DNA from: Actinomycetota bacterium
Lineage (GTDB): Bacteria; Actinomycetota; Acidimicrobiia; Acidimicrobiales; Ilumatobacteraceae
Direction of reading: 5' to 3'
Assembly (NCBI GenBank): GCA_026393655.1
Contig: JAPKZT010000197.1
Location: 1 to 11,762 of the forward strand
Length of the DNA stretch: 11,762 bases
Shown: positions 1 through 6,480 of the stretch, one piece after another
Layout of the letters: every line of letters begins with the position of its first letter
Position numbering within the stretch: position 1 is the first letter of the stretch
Notes under the pieces: generated by a model
What the model saw: the letters and a program-made list of their open reading frames with translations, nothing else
The model's database searches: none
Told to the model about the DNA's origin: nothing
Program-made: the position numbers and the translations under genes

Positions 1-225
1 CAAAGCGTTGCGCAAGGTATTGGCATCACCGATTTGCAGGGCATTGCAGTTGGTGGGGGTTCTGACGGCAACTTTACGGCTGCAATTGGCGTGCCAACAC
101 TCGATGGTCTTGGCGCTTGTGGTGGCGGTGCACATGCCGATAGCGAATACATCAAAGTTTCAAAAATGGGTGAGCGTGCCGCGCTGGCGGCTGCAATCAC
201 TCGTGCACTTATTGTCGCAAGTTAG
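1..225 (+). CDS. M20-family metallopeptidase (carboxypeptidase G2/ArgE-like), C-terminal part
   Basis: The 5' end lies outside the window; the last 74 codons are visible and end in TAG. M20 enzymes are cytosolic or secreted zinc hydrolases that cleave amide bonds of C-terminal amino acids or N-acylated amino acids. The visible part contains GGGSDGNFTAAIGVPTLDGLG followed by GGGAHADSEYI at about residues 48-58. This matches the end of the M20 catalytic domain, where the His of the GGG-x-HA-[DS]-x-E-Y motif is a zinc ligand. Glutamate carboxypeptidase-like members share the SDGN and HADSEY motifs. The substrate cannot be deduced from this fragment. The gene converges on argG, and only 34 bases separate the two stop codons. 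Those bases hold short TTAG/GTTA repetitions and the 8-bp palindrome AGTTAACT (228-235), with no convincing terminator. Confidence 0.85.
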   Translation, partial: QSVAQGIGITDLQGIAVGGGSDGNFTAAIGVPTLDGLGACGGGAHADSEYIKVSKMGERAALAAAITRALIVAS

Positions 226-259
226 TTAGTTAACTGTTAGCTAGTTCACTACTAAAAAT

Positions 260-1612
260 TTATTCGAGTTCGCCGAGAGTGCCTGCTGCAAGAGTATTTG
301 CATCGAGTGTGCCAGCTAGACGGTAGATCTCAAGTTTTTCTCGCGTATCGGCAATGTCTAAGTTGCGCATCGTCAACTGACCGATTCGATCTAGTGGACC
401 AAACGGCGCATCTTCAACTCGCTCCATGCTCAGTCGTTCCGGCGAGTATGTGAAGTGTTCGCCAGTTGTATTAAGAATGCTGTAGTCGTCACCGCGACGC
501 AATTGCACTGTTACTTCGCCAGTAACTAGTGAGCCAACCCAGCGCGTTAGTGATTCGCGCAACATCAACGATTGTGGATCAAACCACCGACCTTCGTAAA
601 GCAATCGACCTAGTCTGCGACCCATCGTGCGATAATTCTCGATTGTGTTTTCGTTGTGAATCGCGGAGATTAATCTTTCGTACGCAATGTGCAGCAAAGC
701 AAGCCCCGGAGCTTCGTAGATGCCTCGACTCTTTGCTTCGATGATTCGATTTTCAATTTGATCACTCATGCCGAGACCGTGTCGTCCGCCAATTTCGTTT
801 GCAGCGTTTGCAGCGAGCACTAGTTCGGTTTGCGATGAAAACTCTTTGCCATTAATTGCGACTGGCCAGCCTTCGACAAAACGAATCACGGCATCTTCTG
901 TCGCGATCTTCACAGAGCTGTCGTAATGCGCAACGCCCATTATTGGGGCGACAATGTGCATGCTCGTTGATAACTCTTCGAGTGATTTGGCTTCGTGAGT
1001 TGCGCCCCAGATATTTGCATCGGTGCTATATGCCTTTTGTGCCGAGTCACGATACGGCAACTTTTTGGCTGTCAAGAATGCACTCATTTCGGCGCGACCA
1101 CCCATCTCGCGAACGAAGTCAACATCGAGCCACGGTTTATAGATTCGTAAATGTGGATTAGCGAGTAATCCATAGCGGTAGAAGCGCTCGATGTCGTTGC
1201 CTTTGAATGTGCTGCCATCGCCCCAGATATCGACTCCGTCATGTTTCATTTCACGTACGAGCAATGTGCCGGTTACTGCGCGACCAAGTGGAGTTGTATT
1301 GAAATAAGTTTTGCCAGCAGTCGCAATATGAAATGCGCCGCATTGCAGTGCGATTAATCCTTCTTGAACTAAAAGTTCTCGGCAGTCAACAAGTTTGGCT
1401 TCGACTGCTCCATAAATTTTTGCTCGCTCTGGGATTGATTCAAGATCTGTTTCGTCTGGCTGACCAATGTCGGCCGTATATGCGTAAGGCAAAGCGCCGC
1501 GTTCACGCATCCACGCGACGGCAGCCGAAGTATCGAGTCCACCAGAGAATGCAATGCCAACTCGCTCGCCACTCGGCAACGAAGTTAAAACTTTTGCGCC
1601 TGAGGTGCTCAT
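260..1612 (-). CDS. argG: Argininosuccinate synthase, long (E. coli-type) form
   Basis: This enzyme catalyses the penultimate step of arginine synthesis: citrulline plus aspartate plus ATP give argininosuccinate, AMP and PPi, in the cytosol. The 450-residue product has the N-type ATP-pyrophosphatase loop SGGLDTS at residues 23-29. It also has TYFNTTPLGRAVTGT (102-116), GDGSTFKGNDIERFYRYG (131-148), YSTDANIWGATHEA (195-208) and the C-terminal IGGRHGLGMSDQIENRIIEAKSRG block (starting near 274). Length and motifs resemble the roughly 447-residue E. coli enzyme rather than the roughly 400-residue type of streptomycetes and mycobacteria. ATG is chosen as start because the conserved N-terminus begins a few residues later and a TATTCT hexamer lies 6 nt upstream. 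No other arg gene and no clear ARG box is visible nearby. The membrane-protein gene lies 63 nt upstream on the same strand. Confidence 0.97.
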   Translation of the reverse strand: MSTSGAKVLTSLPSGERVGIAFSGGLDTSAAVAWMRERGALPYAYTADIGQPDETDLESIPERAKIYGAVEAKLVDCRELLVQEGLIALQCGAFHIATAGKTYFNTTPLGRAVTGTLLVREMKHDGVDIWGDGSTFKGNDIERFYRYGLLANPHLRIYKPWLDVDFVREMGGRAEMSAFLTAKKLPYRDSAQKAYSTDANIWGATHEAKSLEELSTSMHIVAPIMGVAHYDSSVKIATEDAVIRFVEGWPVAINGKEFSSQTELVLAANAANEIGGRHGLGMSDQIENRIIEAKSRGIYEAPGLALLHIAYERLISAIHNENTIENYRTMGRRLGRLLYEGRWFDPQSLMLRESLTRWVGSLVTGEVTVQLRRGDDYSILNTTGEHFTYSPERLSMERVEDAPFGPLDRIGQLTMRNLDIADTREKLEIYRLAGTLDANTLAAGTLGELE

Positions 1613-1618
1613 ATTGTC

Positions 1619-1624
1619 AGAATA
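1619..1624 (-). promoter_or_regulatory. Putative -10 hexamer of a leaderless argG promoter
   Basis: On the reverse strand TATTCT is followed by exactly 6 nt and then the argG ATG. That would place the transcription start at or next to the start codon. No purine-rich ribosome binding site precedes the ATG, and no good -35 is visible. The assignment rests on position and on the same arrangement at other genes of this window. Confidence 0.45.
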
Positions 1625-1675
1625 ACACTAGAGACTTAGGCTGTTTGAAATCGTGCAGGTTTTAACCGTCAAGGT

Positions 1676-2104
1676 TTATATGCCAGTTGATATTGAGCGG
1701 CGGCGCCCAGCCAGTGCAGCAATCGTCGTTAGCGCCATACAAACAGCTATGGCTATTTCGCTAAGAGCGATGCTAGGTGTGCGAGAAAGATCTGAGATTG
1801 AAATTGCGACCAGAAAAAGTGTTGAGGCTAAACCGATGTACGGAAGAATTCGCGAAAACTTAATCACCGTGACAAGCATTGCGAATGGCGCAACAAATGG
1901 CAGAAACCAAAGTAGAAAGAATGCCGGATCGTGGAGGCTTCCGAGCCACCAAGTTGGCTTGCCAATTGCGCGCGCCGAAAAAGTCAATGTCAATAAAGAC
2001 CCTGTGATTAATATCTGTGAAATAACTACCGCATTCACCCATGGCTTAGTTAATGAGCCGGCGGCTTCTGTTTTGGCTTGCGAAGGAGGAGGAAGTAACG
2101 ACAT
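1676..2104 (-). CDS. Small four-helix membrane protein, function unknown
   Basis: I do not recognise this 142-residue protein. It has a short polar N-terminus and four hydrophobic segments: about 22-43 (VNAVVISQILITGSLLTLTF), 59-81, 85-106 and 110-133. It ends with a basic GRRRS tail, which suggests a cytoplasmic C-terminus. No catalytic motif or Cys/His pattern is apparent. It reads in the same direction as argG, 63 nt upstream, but nothing ties it to arginine metabolism. The opposite strand also stays open (1653-2126), but that product is polar and composition-driven, whereas this frame gives clean alternation of membrane segments and loops. The start is the ATG after AACGACAATAGCC on the divergent side; a TATTGT hexamer lies 10 nt upstream of it. 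It shares a 29-nt intergenic gap with the divergent glycosyltransferase gene. Confidence 0.75.
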   Translation of the reverse strand: MSLLPPPSQAKTEAAGSLTKPWVNAVVISQILITGSLLTLTFSARAIGKPTWWLGSLHDPAFFLLWFLPFVAPFAMLVTVIKFSRILPYIGLASTLFLVAISISDLSRTPSIALSEIAIAVCMALTTIAALAGRRRSISTGI

Positions 2105-2114
2105 ATCAAGAACG

Positions 2115-2130
2115 ACAATAGCCTAAGGAG
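2115..2130. promoter_or_regulatory. Compact divergent start region: overlapping -10-like hexamers and a Shine-Dalgarno
   Basis: Only 29 nt separate the divergent membrane-protein and glycosyltransferase genes. On the minus strand TATTGT (2115-2120) lies 10 nt before the membrane-protein ATG. On the plus strand TAGCCT (2119-2124) lies 9 nt before the glycosyltransferase ATG and overlaps the first hexamer by two bases. AAGGAG (2125-2130) is the clearest Shine-Dalgarno-like stretch in the window, but only 3 nt separate it from ATG 2134. It would be better spaced for the TTG at 2137, the next codon in the same frame. Transcription or leaderless starts have not been tested. Confidence 0.35.
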
Positions 2131-2133
2131 AGT

Positions 2134-2895
2134 ATGTTGCCCGTTAAATTTGCGCGATTGAGCATATTTTTTCCGATGTGGAACGAAGAGCAATATCTTC
2201 AACGAGCATTGAATGCCGCACAAGAGCTTTGTGATGACTTAATCAACCTTGAAATGATTGCTGATTACGAACTTGTGATCGTTGATGATGCATCTACGGA
2301 TTCAACACCGCAACTAGCAGACGCTGCTGCGGCCAGAGACAAGCACGTAAAAGTCGTGCACCATCCCGCAAATCGCAAACTAGGTGGGTCGATCAAATCT
2401 GGTTTTGCGGCATCAACTGGCGATGTGATTTTGTACACAGATGCTGATCTGCCTTTTGACATGCGTGAGGTTCAAAACGCAATGCGTCTTATGCACCAAT
2501 ATGAAGCCGACATTGTGAGCGCTTACCGATTTGATCGAACTGGTGAAGGGTATGTGCGAGTTGTTTACTCAATGTTTTACAACTTTATGGTTCGAGTTTT
2601 ATTCGGAGTTCGTTTTCGTGATATTAATTTTGCTTTCAAACTTTGTCGCAAATCTGTGTTTGATCAAGTAACGCTCGAAAGTGAAGGGTCATTCATTGAT
2701 GCCGAATTGATCGTTAGCGCAAAAAAGCGTGGCTTATCGGTCGTGCAGTTTGGCGTAGACTATTTTCCGCGCACTCGAGGTGTATCAACTTTGAGTTCGC
2801 CGTCGGTGATTATAAAAATTTTACGAGAGGCGTTTCAATTGCGTAAAAAATTGAATTCAATCAAGCCAGATTTTGGTGCACCAAGCACAAAATGA
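2134..2895 (+). CDS. Family 2 glycosyltransferase (polyprenol-phosphate sugar transferase-like)
   Basis: This is a GT-A fold transferase that moves a sugar from a nucleotide donor to an acceptor, in the family that includes dolichol/polyprenol-phosphate mannosyl- and glucosyltransferases. In the 253-residue protein the nucleotide-binding start reads FPMWNEEQYL (13-22) and ELVIVDDASTDSTPQL (46-61). GSIKSGFAASTGDVILYTDADLP (from 85) holds the metal-binding DAD at 103-105, and GSFIDAELIVSAKKRG (185-200) lies in the acceptor region. There is no C-terminal membrane pair of the kind found in bactoprenol glucosyltransferases such as GtrB, so it is probably cytosolic or peripherally bound through its basic C-terminus. 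Its stop codon overlaps the start of the L,D-transpeptidase gene (ATGA), implying translational coupling and a cell-envelope role. Donor and acceptor are unknown. Confidence 0.9.
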   Translation: MLPVKFARLSIFFPMWNEEQYLQRALNAAQELCDDLINLEMIADYELVIVDDASTDSTPQLADAAAARDKHVKVVHHPANRKLGGSIKSGFAASTGDVILYTDADLPFDMREVQNAMRLMHQYEADIVSAYRFDRTGEGYVRVVYSMFYNFMVRVLFGVRFRDINFAFKLCRKSVFDQVTLESEGSFIDAELIVSAKKRGLSVVQFGVDYFPRTRGVSTLSSPSVIIKILREAFQLRKKLNSIKPDFGAPSTK

Positions 2896-3974
2896 ATCGC
2901 CAGGATAATTCGCAGTATCAACCGTCGACATTTGATCGATGGCGGCCCGCGCTAATCGCTTTCGCAATATTGGCCACCGTCATAGCAATTGGCGTGCAGC
3001 AAAGCGAGGCGAATAAAGACAAAACAAATAGTGCCGAAGAGCCTGCTGTTTTAGTTGGCACCAGTTTGGTACCAGCAGTCACGGCGCCTCTAACTCGCAC
3101 TCTTGAATCAGGCATGCAGGGTGATGATGTGTTGCGTGTGCAGCAACGACTGAAAGAGTTGCATTTTGATCCCGGCCCAGTCGACGGTATGTTCGGACAA
3201 AACACCGTGCAGGCTATGTGGGCATTTGAAAAACTCGTCCTCGGAGTGCCTCGCGAACAAGCCACAGGTGTCGTCACTCAATCAACTTGGGTGATTATGC
3301 AGTCAAATTTGGTAATTAAGCCACGGCGCGTTGCCGACACTGCGACTCACGTTGAAGTTTATTTACCAGAACAAGTTTTAATCGTGTTCACAAATCAAAA
3401 ACCAGTTTTGATAACTCACATTTCTTCTGGTACCGGAGAGATGTGGTGTGAAGAAGTTAAAATTGACCCAGGCGAAGAGGGAAACAATTCGGCTGAGCAG
3501 ATCGCAAAAGGAATTTGTGGTCAGGCTGTAACTCCGCCAGGAGTTTTCTATTTTTACAACCGACGTACTGGCATGCGCGAAACAAAACTTGGTTCGTTGT
3601 ACAACCCTGTTTATTTCAACTACAACATCGCTGTACACGGTGCGGTTCTCGTGCCACTTAAGCCGGCATCACACGGATGTGTACGTATCCCGATGTCTGT
3701 TGCGAGATACTTTCCGGCGCTAGTCAAATACGGTGACCGACTGTATATGTTTGACGGCATCAAAGAACCCGAAGCGTATGGCTCACCGGTTCCTCCGTAT
3801 GACAAGCCAGATCCGAACTACACAACTTTGCCAACTGTGACAACACTGCCGACCGTGACGACACTCGTTGGCGCACCAACAACTACCGTGACGACAATTG
3901 TTGGCGCACCAACGACAACGGTGGCAAAATCAACAAGTTCAGGTTCGACTAGTACTAGTTCAAGCACGCCATAA
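2892..3974 (+). CDS. L,D-transpeptidase with peptidoglycan-binding domain and Thr-rich C-terminal tail
   Basis: L,D-transpeptidases (YkuD domain) make 3-3 cross-links in peptidoglycan or attach proteins to it, outside the membrane. The 360-residue protein has a polar N-terminus and one hydrophobic segment (about 19-36, a signal anchor). A PG_binding_1 repeat follows (72-118: GMQGDDVLRVQQRLKEL ... PVDGMFGQNTVQAMWAFE). The YkuD domain spans about 153-288, with His249 and the SHGCVRI motif (260-266); Cys263 is the predicted nucleophile. Between the first strands and the core is an insert of about 35 residues with two cysteines (186, 209) that could form a disulfide. The tail from about 298 is rich in Thr, Pro and Val, with an 11-residue repeat, then Ser/Thr. 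The gene starts inside the glycosyltransferase stop codon with no ribosome binding site of its own, so translation is probably coupled. Confidence 0.93.
   Translation: MNRQDNSQYQPSTFDRWRPALIAFAILATVIAIGVQQSEANKDKTNSAEEPAVLVGTSLVPAVTAPLTRTLESGMQGDDVLRVQQRLKELHFDPGPVDGMFGQNTVQAMWAFEKLVLGVPREQATGVVTQSTWVIMQSNLVIKPRRVADTATHVEVYLPEQVLIVFTNQKPVLITHISSGTGEMWCEEVKIDPGEEGNNSAEQIAKGICGQAVTPPGVFYFYNRRTGMRETKLGSLYNPVYFNYNIAVHGAVLVPLKPASHGCVRIPMSVARYFPALVKYGDRLYMFDGIKEPEAYGSPVPPYDKPDPNYTTLPTVTTLPTVTTLVGAPTTTVTTIVGAPTTTVAKSTSSGSTSTSSSTP
3825..3921 (+). repeat. Thr/Val/Pro repeat region in the L,D-transpeptidase tail
   Basis: LPTVTT occurs twice in a row (residues 313-324), followed by two copies of an 11-residue unit containing VGAPTTT (residues 326-332 and 337-343). 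At DNA level GTTGGCGCACCAAC occurs at 3867-3880 and again at 3900-3913, a 33-nt period. Such low-complexity tails are common on secreted actinobacterial proteins as linkers or wall-spanning stalks. Confidence 0.8.
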
Positions 3975-3993
3975 TTAGTAGGTGATGATTAGT

Positions 3994-4018
3994 GATGCTG
4001 ATTAACGATGCTGATTAA
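3994..4018 (+). repeat. 13-bp tandem duplication covering the alpha/beta hydrolase start codon
   Basis: GATGCTGATTAA is present at 3994-4005 and 4007-4018 with one base (C) between, so the period is 13. Each copy carries ATG-CTG-ATT-AA. Because 13 is not a multiple of 3 the copies lie in different frames. The first ATG (3995) reads MLINDAD and stops at 4018; the second (4008) opens the hydrolase frame. Confidence 0.85.
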
Positions 4019-4910
4019 TTACGACGAATTTTCAATGTTCGGTGAGAACATCTCCGAGTATTCGCTAAAAGTTTCAGCACTGCCAAAAGTTGAACGAATT
4101 TCTTGTTCTCTTAGCGACGGCAGAACTCTAAGTGCGTTGAAATGGGGCACGCAGTCACCTGAAATTACATTTGTGCATGGCAGCGCTCAAAACGCGCATA
4201 CGTGGGACACGGTTGCTTTAGCAATGGGAATTTCGGTATTGGCAATTGATCTTCCGGGGCATGGTTATTCTTCGTGGCGCAGCGATGGCAACTACGAGCC
4301 ATCCGTGCTCGCACCTGATGTTGCAACTGCTATTGAAACTTGGGCACCAAAAACTCGGCTCGTTGTTGGCATGTCGTTAGGTGGATTAACAACTCTTGCG
4401 CTTGCAGGGCAGCGACCTGATTTAGTTTCGTCACTCGTCAGTGTCGACATTACCCCAGGTGTTAACTCAGAAAAAGCAAAAGCAATCACCGATTTTGTGA
4501 ACGGCCCACAATCTTTTGCGAGTTTTGAAGATTTGTTAGCGCGTACAATCGAACACAATCCGACAAGATCAGAGAGTTCACTTCGTCGTGGAATCTTGCA
4601 CAACGCCAAACAACAACCAGATGGATCATGGCAATGGCGCTATGACAGATCAACTCATCCGTCACCGCAAGACACAACTAAACGTCTTGACCGACTGTCC
4701 GCTTTATGGGACGTAATTTCGCAACTTGAGTGCCCGATGACCCTTGTTCGTGGCGGGACTTCTCCAGTTGTTGATGATGATGATGTTGCCGAATTGAAGC
4801 GTCGAAAACCTAACTGTGAAGTGATTGTCGTGGATGGTGCAGGACACTCAGTGCAAGGCGATAGGCCAGTCGAACTCGCAGTTGCTCTGACTCGGATTTT
4901 GGCGGCTTAG
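4008..4910 (+). CDS. Alpha/beta-fold hydrolase
   Basis: A cytosolic serine hydrolase of the alpha/beta fold, 300 residues. Visible elements are the oxyanion-hole strand FVHGSAQNAHTWD (55-67), the DLPGHGYSSW block (81-90), the nucleophile elbow GMSLGG with Ser123, the acid region VRGGTSPVVDDDDV (247-260) with Asp256 or a neighbour as the catalytic acid, and the catalytic His280 in DGAGHSVQGDRP. A helical cap lies between about 150 and 235. The arrangement fits esterases, lactonases and C-C hydrolases of the Abhydrolase_6 group; the substrate cannot be read from sequence. The start is uncertain. ATG 4008 is the first codon after an in-frame stop and lies in a tandem duplication, but no ribosome binding site precedes it, and ATG 4035 would still keep the whole fold. 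A TetR gene follows 18 nt downstream and may regulate it. Confidence 0.9.
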   Translation: MLINYDEFSMFGENISEYSLKVSALPKVERISCSLSDGRTLSALKWGTQSPEITFVHGSAQNAHTWDTVALAMGISVLAIDLPGHGYSSWRSDGNYEPSVLAPDVATAIETWAPKTRLVVGMSLGGLTTLALAGQRPDLVSSLVSVDITPGVNSEKAKAITDFVNGPQSFASFEDLLARTIEHNPTRSESSLRRGILHNAKQQPDGSWQWRYDRSTHPSPQDTTKRLDRLSALWDVISQLECPMTLVRGGTSPVVDDDDVAELKRRKPNCEVIVVDGAGHSVQGDRPVELAVALTRILAA

Positions 4911-4915
4911 TTAAG

Positions 4916-4921
4916 TAATAT
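4916..4921 (+). promoter_or_regulatory. Putative -10 hexamer of a leaderless tetR promoter
   Basis: TAATAT lies just after the hydrolase stop codon and 7 nt before the TetR ATG, with no Shine-Dalgarno between. This spacing is typical of leaderless actinobacterial transcripts. It would give the regulator its own transcript in addition to any read-through from the hydrolase gene. Confidence 0.5.
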
Positions 4922-4928
4922 TTTCTTA

Positions 4929-5555
4929 ATGTCAAAATTAGGTCGTCCGACAAATTGCGCTGGCGTTGACACTGCTCAGCGACTGTTGATTGAGGCTCGG
5001 CGTTCTTTCGCGACCCAAGGATATGCCGCGACAACCAACAAGAAACTCGCACAGAGTGTTGGAATCACAACGGCAGCGATTTACCACTACTTTCCTTCCA
5101 AGACTGAAATGTATGTCGCAGTGTTTGCTGATGTGCAAGAACTTGTTTGCAAAACCATTGAAGCCTCAATTAGCCCAGATGCTGAAATCTCAGAGAACAT
5201 CTCGAATATGGTCGATTCTCTTGCCTTGTTAACTGTTCGTGAACCAGCAGTCGTTGCATTTGTGATGAGCGTTTCTTCGGAAGCCCATCGTCATCCAGAA
5301 GTATTGAAGGCAGTGCTTCCGGTGAGTGGTCGAATTGGTCGCATTCTTTTGCAGATGTGCGAACGAGCGATTGAGCGAGGCGAACTTAATCCAAAGATTT
5401 CTGCTCAGTCGCTTGAAGATATGTTGACTGTCATCTTGTCTGGACTCGGTCGCTTCAATATGGTCTACAAAGATGCGCGACGAACATCAGAATTAATCAA
5501 ATCAATGAAGTTGCTTTTAGTTGGTGAAGTTTTTCGCGTACCCAGCAACGCTTAG
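4929..5555 (+). CDS. TetR/AcrR-family transcriptional regulator
   Basis: A 208-residue one-component regulator; TetR proteins bind DNA as dimers and usually release it on binding a small ligand. The N-terminal domain (about 14-60) contains AQRLLIEARRSFATQGYAAT and the helix-turn-helix KKLAQSVGITTAAIYHYFPSKTEMY (starting at 38), the family's best conserved stretch. The C-terminal ligand and dimer domain (about 65-205) is all-helical and diverged, so no ligand can be named. The start ATG is preceded by TAATAT at 7 nt. It follows the alpha/beta hydrolase by 18 nt in the same direction, so that hydrolase is a reasonable target or partner. The divergently oriented rarD and pgi genes lie beyond its 3' end. 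The stop codon overlaps the stop of rarD by 4 nt (convergent). Confidence 0.93.
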   Translation: MSKLGRPTNCAGVDTAQRLLIEARRSFATQGYAATTNKKLAQSVGITTAAIYHYFPSKTEMYVAVFADVQELVCKTIEASISPDAEISENISNMVDSLALLTVREPAVVAFVMSVSSEAHRHPEVLKAVLPVSGRIGRILLQMCERAIERGELNPKISAQSLEDMLTVILSGLGRFNMVYKDARRTSELIKSMKLLLVGEVFRVPSNA

Positions 5556-5573
5556 GCGTTTTTAATCTTTTTT
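5547..5573 (+). terminator. Possible weak rho-independent terminator at the tetR 3' end
   Basis: AACGC (5547-5551) and GCGTT (5556-5560) form a 5-bp stem with loop TTAG that contains the tetR stop. TTTTT and, slightly further, TTTTTT (5568-5573) follow. The T-rich side is only on the plus strand, so it would serve tetR, not rarD. The stem is short and the call is tentative. Confidence 0.3.
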
Positions 5574-6448
5574 GCCGAAGTTCGCAGCGAGTCAGTAATC
5601 AGAATAACTAGGCCAAACCAAACAAAGGCAAACCCGATGACTCGTGAGATGTCAAGTTTCTCGTTATAGGCCAACCAACCAAGAAAAAAATTAAATGTCG
5701 GAACGAAATATTGCAATGGGCCAAGCAAACTTAATCGAACCCTTCGTGATGCTGCGCCGAATAGTAGCAACGGAATGGCCGTCATCAAGCCGGTGAGCAG
5801 AACAAAAATCCACTGAATTGTCGTCGCATTATTCGGCACACTGTCAGCACGATTGAAACACCAAAACAGAATTGCAACGGCAGGAATCAAAAGTGCGAAA
5901 ACTTCTGCTGTCAGACTCTCGAGGCTTGAAAGCGGCACCTGCTTTTTAAGGTATCCGTAGATAGACCAAGAACTAGCGATGATTAGCGCCAAATACGGTG
6001 GTCGGCCATATGAATAAGTGAGAATAACAATCGCAACTACGGCAAATACGATTACCGCACGATGTGCTGCTTTCATCGTCTCTCGCAAAACAGCGAAGCC
6101 AATGATCATCGTAAATAGCGGTGAAATAAAATATCCAAGTGCAGTCTCAATCACATTCTCGTGAACAACCGCCCAAACATACGTTGTCCAATTGATGGCA
6201 AGCATGATGCTTGCGAAAATAACTCGGGCACGCAGTTTTCGGTCACGCAACGCAGTCAATAAATTTCGTAGTTTTTTGGTATAGATAATTACGCAGAGCA
6301 AAATTATTGATGAAGTTACGATTCGCCAACCAATTAATTCAACTGCGTTAAATTGTTTTAGAAATTTCCAATAGATTGTTAGTAAACCCCAAGTGATGTA
6401 GGCACCTAATCCGTAGGCGACACCAGAGCGCTCAGTTGAGTTTGACAC
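5552..6448 (-). CDS. rarD: RarD-like EamA-family membrane transporter
   Basis: An inner-membrane protein of the drug/metabolite transporter superfamily, 298 residues, with about ten hydrophobic segments. It follows the RarD pattern closely: GLGAYITWGLLTIYWK near the N-terminus, NWTTYVWAV then ETALGYFISPLFTMIIGF in the first half, and SLLGPLQYFVPTFNFFLGW near the end, where the second EamA repeat closes. RarD proteins are annotated as chloramphenicol-sensitivity proteins, but their transport substrate is not established in general. The frame can begin at TTG 6454 or GTG 6448. I prefer GTG, because a TAGGGT hexamer lies 8 nt upstream of it and only 2 nt before the TTG. The gene is divergent from pgi with about 30 nt between starts and convergent with tetR. 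Confidence 0.88.
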   Translation of the reverse strand: MSNSTERSGVAYGLGAYITWGLLTIYWKFLKQFNAVELIGWRIVTSSIILLCVIIYTKKLRNLLTALRDRKLRARVIFASIMLAINWTTYVWAVVHENVIETALGYFISPLFTMIIGFAVLRETMKAAHRAVIVFAVVAIVILTYSYGRPPYLALIIASSWSIYGYLKKQVPLSSLESLTAEVFALLIPAVAILFWCFNRADSVPNNATTIQWIFVLLTGLMTAIPLLLFGAASRRVRLSLLGPLQYFVPTFNFFLGWLAYNEKLDISRVIGFAFVWFGLVILITDSLRTSAKKIKNA

Positions 6449-6473
6449 GAGCAATCACCCTAGTCAGTAGCCT
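6442..6473. promoter_or_regulatory. Overlapping divergent rarD and pgi promoter elements
   Basis: For pgi (plus strand), TAGCCT (6468-6473) lies 7 nt before ATG 6481. A perfect TTGACA lies at 6442-6447, but the 20-nt spacing is longer than the usual 16-18. For rarD (minus strand), TAGGGT (6457-6462) lies 8 nt before GTG 6448. The pgi TTGACA falls inside the first codons of rarD, so both polymerases could not occupy the region together. The assignment is by position and consensus only. Confidence 0.4.
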
Positions 6474-6480
6474 TAAATCA

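Noticed and set aside
1667..1675. TTGACG on the reverse strand between the membrane protein and argG as a -35
   Set aside because: No -10-like hexamer lies 16-18 nt downstream of it, and the TATTCT next to argG is too far away.
1653..2126. Open frame of 157 codons on the plus strand opposite the small membrane protein
   Set aside because: The product is polar and without domain character, while the minus-strand frame gives four clean membrane segments. The AAGGAGGAGG at 2084-2093 has no start codon at suitable distance.
6436..6480. TTG 6436 as the pgi start
   Set aside because: The 15 extra residues have no family match and would overlap rarD; ATG 6481 gives the usual Pgi length and has a well-placed TAGCCT.
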